Source: Chroococcidiopsis sp. CCMEE 29
GTDB taxonomy: Bacteria > Cyanobacteriota > Cyanobacteriia > Cyanobacteriales > Chroococcidiopsidaceae
Direction: 5' to 3'
Assembly (NCBI RefSeq): GCF_023558375.1
Contig: NZ_CP083761.1
Location: 2,722,001-2,786,000, forward strand
Length of the DNA stretch: 64,000 nt
Positions 7,308 to 14,114 of the stretch are shown in pieces. Position numbers and translations under genes: made by a program. How positions within the stretch are numbered: the first letter of the stretch is position 1; each line of letters begins with the position of its first letter. The notes under the pieces were generated by a model. That model was not told the origin of the DNA. It worked only from the letters and a program-made list of their open reading frames with translations, and made no database searches.

Positions 7308-8139
7308 GGCATTGTCAAGTTAATCGAGCAGAACTTTAAACAGACACTATTTTTCTCGGAGGACGGCAGTAGTGAGGATTAGGCAGCCGCTTGAGTGCCA
7401 GTTAACTCATGCCAACTCTCAAACCGTTGGCGCATCTGTTGGCGATATTCAGTTGCAGGGAGTAAGTGTTGTTTGGGATGAAAGTGTTGTCGAATCAGTT
7501 CATAGGATGAGCAAAATCGTTGCGCGTGTCCGGGGGATTTGAATCGTCTCATTCGTCGCTCTCGCATTCGCGTTGGCTGATGTGAATTCTCCGCTCGATT
7601 GTTTAATCCCTTGTGTTGCCGATGTTCTATATGAGGCAGCAGTTCCCGCTTCGCTGCACCATAACTCTTCAGCTTATCCGTCACAATCACCCGTGGGGCA
7701 AAGCCTTGTTTTTTGAGCAGCTTACGGAAAAACTTCTTAGCAGCAGCCTTGTCCCGATGTCGCTGCATCAAGATGTCGAGTACATTGCCGTCCTGGTCTA
7801 CCGCTCGCCCTAGGTAGTAGTGTTCTCCGTTGATGGTCACGACCATTTCGTCAAGATGCCACTTGTCGCCCACTCGAGGACGACGGCGACGAATCTCGTT
7901 GGCATACTGTTGCCCAAATTTCTGACACCAGGCTCGAATTGCTTCATGACTGACATCAATCCCACGATACAGCAGCACTTTTTGCACGTCCCTGTAGCTC
8001 AACGGGAAGGTGAAATACAACCAAACTGCATAGCTGATGATTTCCGTTGGGAAGCGATGGCGGGCGTACATGACAGGCAGAAACACAGTGGTATCCAGAT
8101 TCTACTATCTGCCGACCCCCTCATTAACTTGACAATACC
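7308..8139 (-). mobile_element. IS6-family insertion sequence, complete (832 bp)
   Basis: The element runs between inverted ends GGCATTGTCAAGTTAAT (7308) and GGTATTGTCAAGTTAAT (read inward from 8139) and contains one transposase gene. Its length is typical for the family. The 8 bases flanking each side do not match, so no target duplication is seen; this suggests that the present flanks arose by recombination or by replicative cointegrate formation rather than by simple insertion. Confidence 0.8.
7379..8086 (-). CDS. IS6-family DDE transposase
   Basis: The 235-residue protein has the IS6 layout: an N-terminal helix-turn-helix (about 20-60), the first catalytic Asp in WHLDEMVVTI, the second in IVTDKLKSYG and the Glu in NNRAENSHQPTR, followed by the R-rich MRERRMRRFKS helix. 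All three catalytic residues are present and the length is normal, so the enzyme may be active. It moves DNA by replicative, cointegrate-forming transposition. The gene reads away from the neighbouring gene cassette. No ribosome site stands out; an in-frame start at 8068 (MYARHRFP) is also possible. Confidence 0.9.
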   Translation of the reverse strand: MFLPVMYARHRFPTEIISYAVWLYFTFPLSYRDVQKVLLYRGIDVSHEAIRAWCQKFGQQYANEIRRRRPRVGDKWHLDEMVVTINGEHYYLGRAVDQDGNVLDILMQRHRDKAAAKKFFRKLLKKQGFAPRVIVTDKLKSYGAAKRELLPHIEHRQHKGLNNRAENSHQPTRMRERRMRRFKSPGHAQRFCSSYELIRQHFHPKQHLLPATEYRQQMRQRFESWHELTGTQAAA

Positions 8140-8459
8140 AGGGCAAGCTACCGCCCGACAATAAACATTTGAACAACTGGTCTTGGCATGTCTGGCATTA
8201 TGTCAAGTTTTACTGATAAGCAATAAAGTCGTCTTTTCGGAAAGCCTGCCGAAACAGGTGTAGATTAAGCTGTATTGACTAAGCCCAGCTAAACTTTTGC
8301 CTAAAGATACATGGAAACTTTCCATATATTTACCTCTATGGGCGTACTATATGGACAACTTGCAATGTATTCACCCTTAAAGGGGAAATACCTTGCTTTC
8401 CTCGCAATATAGTTCACCATATGTGAGTGCTATGTGGAAAAAATCAGTCTAATAAATTG

Positions 8460-9397
8460 TTAGCCGGCAGAGCGGTATCGTGATGCGTGAGCGGTTGGCC
8501 GAACGGTAGAGAGACATAGGCAGAACGTGGAGAGAAGAGCGATGAGAAAGCATAAGACCGGAACACGTGAAGAGTGGCTCGCGGCGCGGCTCAAGCTGCT
8601 CAAGGCGGAGAAGGAACTCATGCGGCGCAGCGACGAGGTGGCGCGGCAGCGCCAGGAGCTGCCGTGGGTACGGATCGACAAGGAGTATCGATTCGAGACG
8701 GACAAGGGCAGCGCGACATTAGCCGACCTGTTTCAAGGACGCTCGCAGCTCCTCGTCTATCACTTCATGTTCGGCTACGGATTCCGGCTCACCGACGAGC
8801 GCCGCGGATGCACCGGATGTTCCTTGATCGCCGATCACTTCGATGGTGTCAATGCCCACTTGAACGGCCGCGACATTAGTCTCGTTTGTGAGTCGATCGC
8901 CCCGTTGCCGGAGCTCCAGGGCTACAAGCGGCAAATGGGCTGGCGATTTCCGTGGGTTTCGTCGCTCGGGAGCGACTTCAGGTACGACTTCGGAGCCGCC
9001 TTCACCGAGGAACAGCAGAGAAACGGCGCCGACTACAACTATCAGCATGTCGATAAGGCCGAGCCGCAGAAGGAGGGCATGAGCGTCTTTGCGCTGCAGG
9101 ACGGCGCTGTCTACCACACCTACTCCACCTATGCCCGTGGCACCGAAGCGTTGATGGGGACCTACCAGTTCCTCGACCTCGCCCCGTGGGGCAGAAACGA
9201 GGAAGGCTTCGAATTTCCCCAAGCGTGGTGGCGCCGCCATGACGAATACGGCAGGGACTGAGCCAATCGCGATGTGGTCGATTCTTCGAGGGAGGTTCCT
9301 AACGCGCCTTCTGTGGATCACTCGTTGATTGATTAAGCCGCCTAACAGCCGGTTGCAGCGGACGGTCCGCTGCACGGTCCGCCGCTGAACCGGAACG
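8460..9397 (+). mobile_element. Integron-type gene cassette carrying a DUF899 gene
   Basis: The stretch has the build of a mobile integron cassette: it begins in a GTTAGCC core-like site (8459-8465), holds one gene with almost no promoter room, and ends in a full attC site (9340-9403) where the cut would fall after G9397. Base composition is much richer in G+C than the flanks on both sides, which are A+T-rich. No integron integrase or attI is visible. The cassette lies between inward-facing inverted ends of two IS6 copies (8139 and 9418), so the IS pair may have carried it here. Confidence 0.7.
8542..9261 (+). CDS. DUF899 thioredoxin-like protein
   Basis: The 239-residue product has the family signature throughout: REEWLAARLKLLKAEKEL at the start, LPWVRIDKEYRFET (about 42-55), GRSQLLVYHFMFG (about 69-81), a CTGCS site (about 95-99) in the position of a redox motif, GWRFPWVSSLGSDF (about 138-151) and a C-terminal LDLAPWGRNE. 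The family has a thioredoxin-like fold and unknown substrates. I start at ATG 8542; GTG 8527 would add five residues unlike relatives. G+C-rich codons differ from all neighbours, so the gene came from another lineage, most likely a proteobacterium or actinobacterium. It is the only gene of the cassette. Confidence 0.85.
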   Translation: MRKHKTGTREEWLAARLKLLKAEKELMRRSDEVARQRQELPWVRIDKEYRFETDKGSATLADLFQGRSQLLVYHFMFGYGFRLTDERRGCTGCSLIADHFDGVNAHLNGRDISLVCESIAPLPELQGYKRQMGWRFPWVSSLGSDFRYDFGAAFTEEQQRNGADYNYQHVDKAEPQKEGMSVFALQDGAVYHTYSTYARGTEALMGTYQFLDLAPWGRNEEGFEFPQAWWRRHDEYGRD

Positions 9398-9403
9398 TTA
9401 AAC
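9340..9403 (+). other. attC recombination site of the gene cassette
   Basis: R'' GCCTAAC (9340-9346) and R' GTTAAAC (9397-9403) fit the consensus RYYYAAC and GTTRRRY. Between them CCGGTT-CAGCGG pairs with CCGCTG-AACCGG, leaving a single unpaired G in the left arm. That extrahelical base is the hallmark that tells the integron integrase which strand to use. The middle forms a further GC-rich hairpin. Confidence 0.8.
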
Positions 9404-9417
9404 GCGACTATTTCTAA

Positions 9418-9490
9418 GGTATTGTCAAGTTAATGAGGGGGTCGGCAGATAGTAGAATCTGGATACCACTGTGTTTCTGCCTGTCATGTA
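9418..9490 (+). mobile_element. Truncated end of a second, inverted IS6 copy (73 bp)
   Basis: These 73 bases are the reverse complement of 8067-8139, the transposase-start end of the complete IS6 element, with no difference that I see. Identity stops exactly where the ISKra4 element begins at 9491. The rest of this copy is absent from the window. Confidence 0.85.
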
Positions 9491-9513
9491 GGGAGCATTC
9501 CACTTTATATTCT

Positions 9514-10317
9514 TCAAGTAGAGATTAGCTGATTAAGGTAGGCACAACGATGAGCCAAAACTTGAGGAACATTATCTTCCTTCCACTGCGCCCCTGAGAT
9601 TTTAGTTCGTCGATCAATTTGCTTGACCGTTGACTCCACCGCCCCAGAACCAATCGAACAAATCTGCTCGGCTTGATGATACTGATAATTGATGATGCGG
9701 TGGCGATGCTTGTTGAGATACTCACAAAAGTTCTGAGCTGGCTGAAGTTGACAGTTTGTAAATAAAGCTTTTGCTGCTTCTACCCGTCCTTGCCAAAGCA
9801 GAGTTTCTGCTTGATTGAGGCGTTTGAGGGAAACGCCGATCTTGTGCAAGTTTTCCATCAAGTGAAACCAGTCTAATACCTCCCGCCGCTGAGTGCTTGG
9901 AGTCAACTGAGCAACAATGTTCCAAATCCCATCATGTCCATCGCCAATACAGGTGAGTACGGGGGCTAACGGTTGAGCGTTGACCCAATCAATTACCACG
10001 GTATTGTCCCCAAACGAAGCAGCAACCTCCGCTGGTTCATGCAAGCAGGCAGCTTTGTAACCTTTCCAGCTACAAGCTTCTCCCTCAGGAGTGCGAATGC
10101 GAATATTGCCTCCATCAACACTGAGTTCCTCAACCGTTACTTGCGATTTAGGCAGGACAAAGTCCTGACGATGAACCAATCGCTGTTGCACACTCTTCGA
10201 CACCGCCATCCCCGTGAAATATTCGATGTCCTCTGCCGCATGTTGGTAAGACACATTCGCACTTACCCGCAAGCAACAAGTTTCGAGATACGGACTTAAT
10301 TGAGTGTGCCCTCGCAC
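9514..10317 (-). CDS. ISKra4-family transposase, C-terminal main frame
   Basis: The 267-residue frame (GTG start at 10317) carries the catalytic region: EELSVDGGNIRIR (first Asp, about 53-65), GDGHDGIWNI with the second acidic cluster (about 123-133), VLDWFHLMENLHKIG (about 143-157) and IGSGAVESTVKQIDRR (about 222-237), the latter bearing the Glu of a DDE-type site. The start lies only 2 bases past the end of the preceding frame and one base out of phase with it, so the full enzyme is probably the sum of both frames, joined by a -1 shift or broken by a mutation. One extra residue in EQICSIGSG versus the partner copy at 10652 (EGISIGSG) hints at sequence decay. Confidence 0.75.
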   Translation of the reverse strand: MRGHTQLSPYLETCCLRVSANVSYQHAAEDIEYFTGMAVSKSVQQRLVHRQDFVLPKSQVTVEELSVDGGNIRIRTPEGEACSWKGYKAACLHEPAEVAASFGDNTVVIDWVNAQPLAPVLTCIGDGHDGIWNIVAQLTPSTQRREVLDWFHLMENLHKIGVSLKRLNQAETLLWQGRVEAAKALFTNCQLQPAQNFCEYLNKHRHRIINYQYHQAEQICSIGSGAVESTVKQIDRRTKISGAQWKEDNVPQVLAHRCAYLNQLIST

Positions 10318-10319
10318 CT

Positions 10320-10580
10320 CTAACTTTTGGGCTTGTCCGCTCGTGATGGGGAGTTCTCCCAGGATGCTTTTAACTCGTCGTTGGTAGCCTGCGCTTGTGC
10401 CTGTGGTAGTTGCGATAAAAAAATCCCTACCTCCGGCATCACATGCTTCTGCATTTGACTTCGCACCGCCTGCTCAATCCCTGCCAGAGTTGTCAATTGC
10501 TCAGTTGGCGTATCATCATACAAAATCTTAGCAATGGCTTGGACATGCTCTTGAAGGGCTTGCTGTTGTTCAGGAGTCAT
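10320..10580 (-). CDS. ISKra4-family transposase, N-terminal frame
   Basis: The 86-residue frame MTPEQQQALQEHVQAIAKIL onward is the helical N-terminal region seen ahead of the catalytic part in this family. It ends in PKS-stop at 10320 immediately before the main frame, which is read one base back. The junction reads CCC AAA AGT TAG in the first frame and AAG TTA GAG GTG in the second. The A run could permit slippage, but the heptamer is not a canonical slip site. Confidence 0.65.
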   Translation of the reverse strand: MTPEQQQALQEHVQAIAKILYDDTPTEQLTTLAGIEQAVRSQMQKHVMPEVGIFLSQLPQAQAQATNDELKASWENSPSRADKPKS

Positions 10581-10651
10581 TGGAGGAGAACCATCATGCG
10601 ACAGGTTTATCTTCCCTGATTATCTCTCACTCAAAAAACTGGGATGCTCCC

Positions 10652-10893
10652 GTCACGACCTTTATTGCCTATCTCAACAAGCATCGGCACCGGATTGTCA
10701 ACTATGGCTATTATCAAGCGGAAGGCATTTCAATTGGTTCAGGTGCGATTGAATCAACGGTCAAACAGATAGGACGGCGAATTAAGATATCGGGGACACA
10801 ATGGAGCAAACACAATGTGCCGCAGGTGCTGAAGCAGCGCTGCGCCTACCTCAATGGACAGTTCTCGAAGTAAGACCTACAAAACTGGGATGC
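10652..10893 (+). pseudogene. Remnant of a second ISKra4-family transposase (C-terminal end)
   Basis: Only the last 70 or so residues remain (FIAYLNKHRHRIVNYGYY to KQRCAYLNGQFSK, stop at 10873), closely similar to the C-terminus of the 9514-10317 transposase but in the opposite orientation. An end-like sequence AACTGGGATGCACTC at 10878-10892 follows, matching the element end AACTGGGATGCTCCC. An ATG upstream at 10580 gives a longer frame, but that part is the inverted end of the neighbouring element and not a gene. Confidence 0.75.
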
Positions 10894-10984
10894 ACTCGAT
10901 TATTTCCCACTATGTAGTGCAATAGCTAATAAAAAAACACTCCTCATTAAAGAAGCGTTAGATAAGATTATTGTGATTGAAATA

Positions 10985-11641
10985 CTACTTATTCAGTAAT
11001 GATTTAAGCTGTTCTATTTGTTCTAGTGTTAGATTAGCAAAAAAATCAGTTACTTGATTAGGTAATTGTTGATGTGTTTGTTGTGTATTACAGTAGTAAA
11101 GCGACCCGGCTTAATTATTTTATTGCGCTCTATGTAGCTTTTATTATTTACTTTTTCATGGTGCCCACACCATTGTGCAATTACTTCTGGAGGTATGCCA
11201 AAAACGTTTACTTGATTGCTTATATATGTATGGCGTGTTGCGTATAGCCTGAGATATTGTTTTACTTTGCCTTCCTTAACCAATGTAGGGACTATCCCTA
11301 GTTTTTTACTTGGATATCTACCCGTCCAAGCATTTTGTAAGGTTTTTATTATAAGTATTTTACCTTCTTTAGATTTAATACCCATTAGCTAAGCCATTAT
11401 GTATCTGAGCAACCTTAGCGCTAATGGTATCAGCATTAGCTTTATCAATCTTTCCCTTGCTGTCTAGTACTGACAATCCTGTATTAGGTCTTTTCTGGTC
11501 TTTGCCATAGTACATCCTAGAATATGTCCTAGAGATGTTTAAACGATACCTGCCGCTAACTATATCCACGCCTACATTGTCTTTTCCTAATGACTTGACA
11601 AATTCCTTTTGCTTTTCTGACTTAAAATTCTTACTGCACAT
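10985..11641 (-). pseudogene. Decayed tyrosine recombinase (integrase)
   Basis: Three frames line up with an integrase. At 11375-11641 is an 88-residue N-terminal arm-binding segment (DIVSGRYRLNISRTYSRMYYG). At 11050-11385, one base out of phase, is the C-terminal half of the catalytic domain (LYATRHTYISNQ, AQWCGHHE, and Tyr in NNKSYIER). The usual tail continues in a third frame to the stop at 10985 (PNQVTDFFANLTLEQIEQ). The core-binding domain and the first catalytic Arg, about 150-200 residues, are missing. It is thus an internal deletion with at least two frame changes. The A+T-rich composition differs from the recombinase at 6069. Confidence 0.8.
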
Positions 11642-11655
11642 ACCTTATACTTGCT

Positions 11656-11677
11656 TGTACTCAATCTGTACTCAAAA
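11656..11677. repeat. Tandem 11-bp repeat before the decayed recombinase
   Basis: TGTACTCAATC (11656-11666) is followed directly by TGTACTCAAAA (11667-11677), 15 bases upstream of the pseudogene start. Its size and place mirror the repeat at 5950-5971 before the other recombinase. Confidence 0.5.
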
Positions 11678-11785
11678 TCGACTAATAAGCGTGATATATC
11701 TCATGGTTAAAATTATGAGTTAGAACCCAAAAACCAGGCTTGCCAATAGATACAGCAAGAATTCTAAAATGGATTGGATTCTTTT

Positions 11786-12727
11786 ATGACATTTTTTTGC
11801 AAAGACGAACAACTCGAAACCCTAGGCGATCGCGTTTTGGCAGCAACTTGGGCAGAATTTCCAGGACTAGCCCGTAACCAAATTGCTCTGACATGGGTTG
11901 TCTACGATCCCCCAGTACCAGTCAATACCGGCGGTGCTTTGAGTCCCGAAGCGTTCTGGAACTATCCAGTCCGAGGTTTTAGTTATCGCGGTGTTGAGCG
12001 GATCTACCCTGCTAGTCTAGTAAAACTGTTTTATCTAGTTGCGGTAGAGGAATGGCTAGAAAAAGGCATGATCCAGACTTCAACCGAGTTAGAACGAGCT
12101 ATTCGCGACATGATTGTTGATTCCAGCAACGATGCTACCAGCTTGGTTATCGATGTACTGACTGGAACCACTAGCGGTCCGGAGTTACCGCCAGGACCGT
12201 TTGAAACTTGGAAGTTACAGCGCAACATCGTCAACCGCTACTTCCAATCTCTCGGCTGGCATGAAATGGAAACAATTAACGTTAACCAAAAAACCTGGTG
12301 TGATGGTCCCTATGGGCGAGAACGGGCGTTTTTGGGAGAGTTAATGGAAAACCGCAATATGCTAACCACAAATGCCACGGCGCGGCTTCTGCACAGTATT
12401 GTGGGTGGAGTGGCAGTTTCGAGCGGGCGATCGAAAGCCATGATGGACTTGATGAAACGCAACCTCAACCCAGCAGATTTAACGACTGACGATGATGAAA
12501 ATCAGGTAACCGGTTTCTTGGGTGGCGGTCTCCCACCAAATGGACAATTGTGGTCAAAAGCAGGTTGGACTAGTCAAGTCCGCCATGATGCTGCATACAT
12601 AGAGTTACCTAACCAGCGCCCGTATTCGTTAGTAGTCTTTACAGAAGGAAAGGCGCATAGCAAAAACCGAGAGATTTTGCCTTTTGTTTCCCAGCAAATT
12701 GCTACCTGCATAGGTACTTTAGCATAG
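11786..12727 (+). CDS. Serine hydrolase of the class A beta-lactamase fold
   Basis: The 313-residue protein has the penicillin-recognising pattern: Ser77 and Lys80 in YPASLVKLF, an SSND segment in the place of the SDN loop (about residue 114) and WSKAGW near residue 255 in the place of the KTG box. It has no signal peptide or lipobox, unlike true secreted beta-lactamases, and probably acts inside the cell on an unknown ester or amide. I use ATG 11786; an in-frame TTG at 11774 adds four residues. It is the first gene of ordinary chromosomal character after the island. The substrate is unknown. Confidence 0.75.
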   Translation: MTFFCKDEQLETLGDRVLAATWAEFPGLARNQIALTWVVYDPPVPVNTGGALSPEAFWNYPVRGFSYRGVERIYPASLVKLFYLVAVEEWLEKGMIQTSTELERAIRDMIVDSSNDATSLVIDVLTGTTSGPELPPGPFETWKLQRNIVNRYFQSLGWHEMETINVNQKTWCDGPYGRERAFLGELMENRNMLTTNATARLLHSIVGGVAVSSGRSKAMMDLMKRNLNPADLTTDDDENQVTGFLGGGLPPNGQLWSKAGWTSQVRHDAAYIELPNQRPYSLVVFTEGKAHSKNREILPFVSQQIATCIGTLA

Positions 12728-13035
12728 CCTATATTCCAGTCTGATTACTTGATTTAGTATCACTATTTAGGTAGACAGTCAAACTTGACTTGCGGTAGAG
12801 GGTGGTAAAAATATTTAGACGTTAGCTTATAGGTAAGCACAAAACCTTACTTCAAAGTCGCTGTTTTTCTTGAAACTTTATCTACCGGCAGAAAAACAGC
12901 AACTACTCTTATTGAAGGTTTTATCGTTATTTTAATTTAGCCATTAGTCAAGGCACCTACAGTCCTGACCTCAAACTTTGAGGATAAAGTTTGTGCACGT
13001 AGGAAAAAGTAAAAAGATTTTTGTGTGAATTATTT
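12728..13035. other. Intergenic region with a long hairpin
   Basis: No gene seen. Arms GCTGTTTTTC (12860-12869) and GAAAAACAGC (12891-12900) are exact complements around a 21-base loop and may end transcription of the hydrolase gene. The rest is A+T-rich, with a possible promoter for the next gene. Confidence 0.4.
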
Positions 13036-14022
13036 ATGCATAACAACATATCTAAAACCAATAATTTGGGAACAAACAAAAATAATCAATCCTTTGAAGC
13101 ACCCCTATTTCTGACCAAACTTAAGAACAGTATTTGGCTCTTTGGTATTCCATCTTGCTTGTTAGGAGTTACCGATAGAAGTATTGCTTCATTTTCCGAT
13201 GGTTATCTATCTGCTCTGGATCTCGTGCAGTTATTTACAGCCTCTTTTTTACTTATAAGTTGGTTGTATTTGAAACCAGAGGAAAGTTTTAATAGGGGTG
13301 GCGTAAGCACGATCCAAAGCTACCGAACTAGTTCAAATCCTTACTTAGATGAAGTACATATATGTAAAGCTCAGTCCAGAATGCTTGAGTTGCAAGAGTA
13401 CCACATGATCAGCCAGGAGTATATTTTGCCTTTTCCCTATCTATGCCAAATCTATCATTTATTAAACTTAAAACATTTAGAAACAATTCACAATTTTAGC
13501 CTCAATAACCTAAAGGTGATTAAAGTAAGCCAGTTTCAGCCTTCAGGTAGTGGAGGAATACTCAAATTTCAAACAATTTTAGATTCTCCAGTTAATGCTT
13601 TGAGAATTTGGAGGCAACCGGTAGTTGAAGTAGGTTTAATATTGCATACTCCCTATACTGTTGAACTTAATATTCCTGTATACAACAACAAAAAAATAAT
13701 TGTAATGTTTAATGTTGTGCCTATAAGTAATACTGAGCATAAATTAATTATAGATATTTACAGCAACCTAGATTGGCCCAAACCATTATTGCAAATCCTC
13801 TTACATTTTGCCTCTTGTTTAACCCTCTGGGAAGATTTGCCCTATTTACGTAAACTAGCCGAACGAAATATGCATCGATTATTTAACTTAAATAGGGCTT
13901 CAAATCAGGAAACAATGGGGCTCTTTAGAAGGTTTATTGACCTATATGGTTCGCGCTTAGAACCATCGCAACCAATTAGAGCCATTGCAGGAGACAGAAT
14001 CGAGATGGCGGATGATTGCTAG
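13036..14022 (+). CDS. Hypothetical membrane-anchored protein (328 aa)
   Basis: I start at ATG 13036; TTG 13021 is in frame upstream. Residues about 25-90 hold two hydrophobic stretches (NSIWLFGIPSCLLGV and LVQLFTASFLLISWLY), likely a membrane hairpin. The remaining 240 residues look like a soluble mixed alpha/beta domain with beta strands at 150-215 and a helical C-terminus (LLHFASCLTLWEDLPYLRKLAERNM, given by position about 255-280). I do not recognise the family. A+T-rich codons set it apart slightly from its neighbours. It stands alone, convergent with the GH31 gene. Confidence 0.65.
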   Translation: MHNNISKTNNLGTNKNNQSFEAPLFLTKLKNSIWLFGIPSCLLGVTDRSIASFSDGYLSALDLVQLFTASFLLISWLYLKPEESFNRGGVSTIQSYRTSSNPYLDEVHICKAQSRMLELQEYHMISQEYILPFPYLCQIYHLLNLKHLETIHNFSLNNLKVIKVSQFQPSGSGGILKFQTILDSPVNALRIWRQPVVEVGLILHTPYTVELNIPVYNNKKIIVMFNVVPISNTEHKLIIDIYSNLDWPKPLLQILLHFASCLTLWEDLPYLRKLAERNMHRLFNLNRASNQETMGLFRRFIDLYGSRLEPSQPIRAIAGDRIEMADDC

Positions 14023-14114
14023 TCTTATTCATGTCTAGTTGAACAGCCATAGTTAAAGCCGACGCGAGGGCGCCTAGAAAACTTGCTCATGGGCTAGATG
14101 GACTTCACCACTCT

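Larger units (their letters stand above)
9491..10651 (-). mobile_element. ISKra4-family insertion sequence (1161 bp)
   Basis: The ends are inverted copies: GGGAGCATTCCACTTT at 9491 and GGGAGCATCCCAGTTT read inward from 10651. The element contains the two transposase frames below. It interrupts the second IS6 copy on its left and abuts a remnant of a related element on its right, so it arrived after both. Confidence 0.75.

Noticed and set aside
7300-8147. Target duplication of IS6
   Set aside because: The 8 bases left of 7308 and right of 8139 do not match.
8719-9375. Long leftward frame opposite the DUF899 gene
   Set aside because: It is the shadow of a G+C-rich gene; the plus-strand product matches a known family along its whole length.
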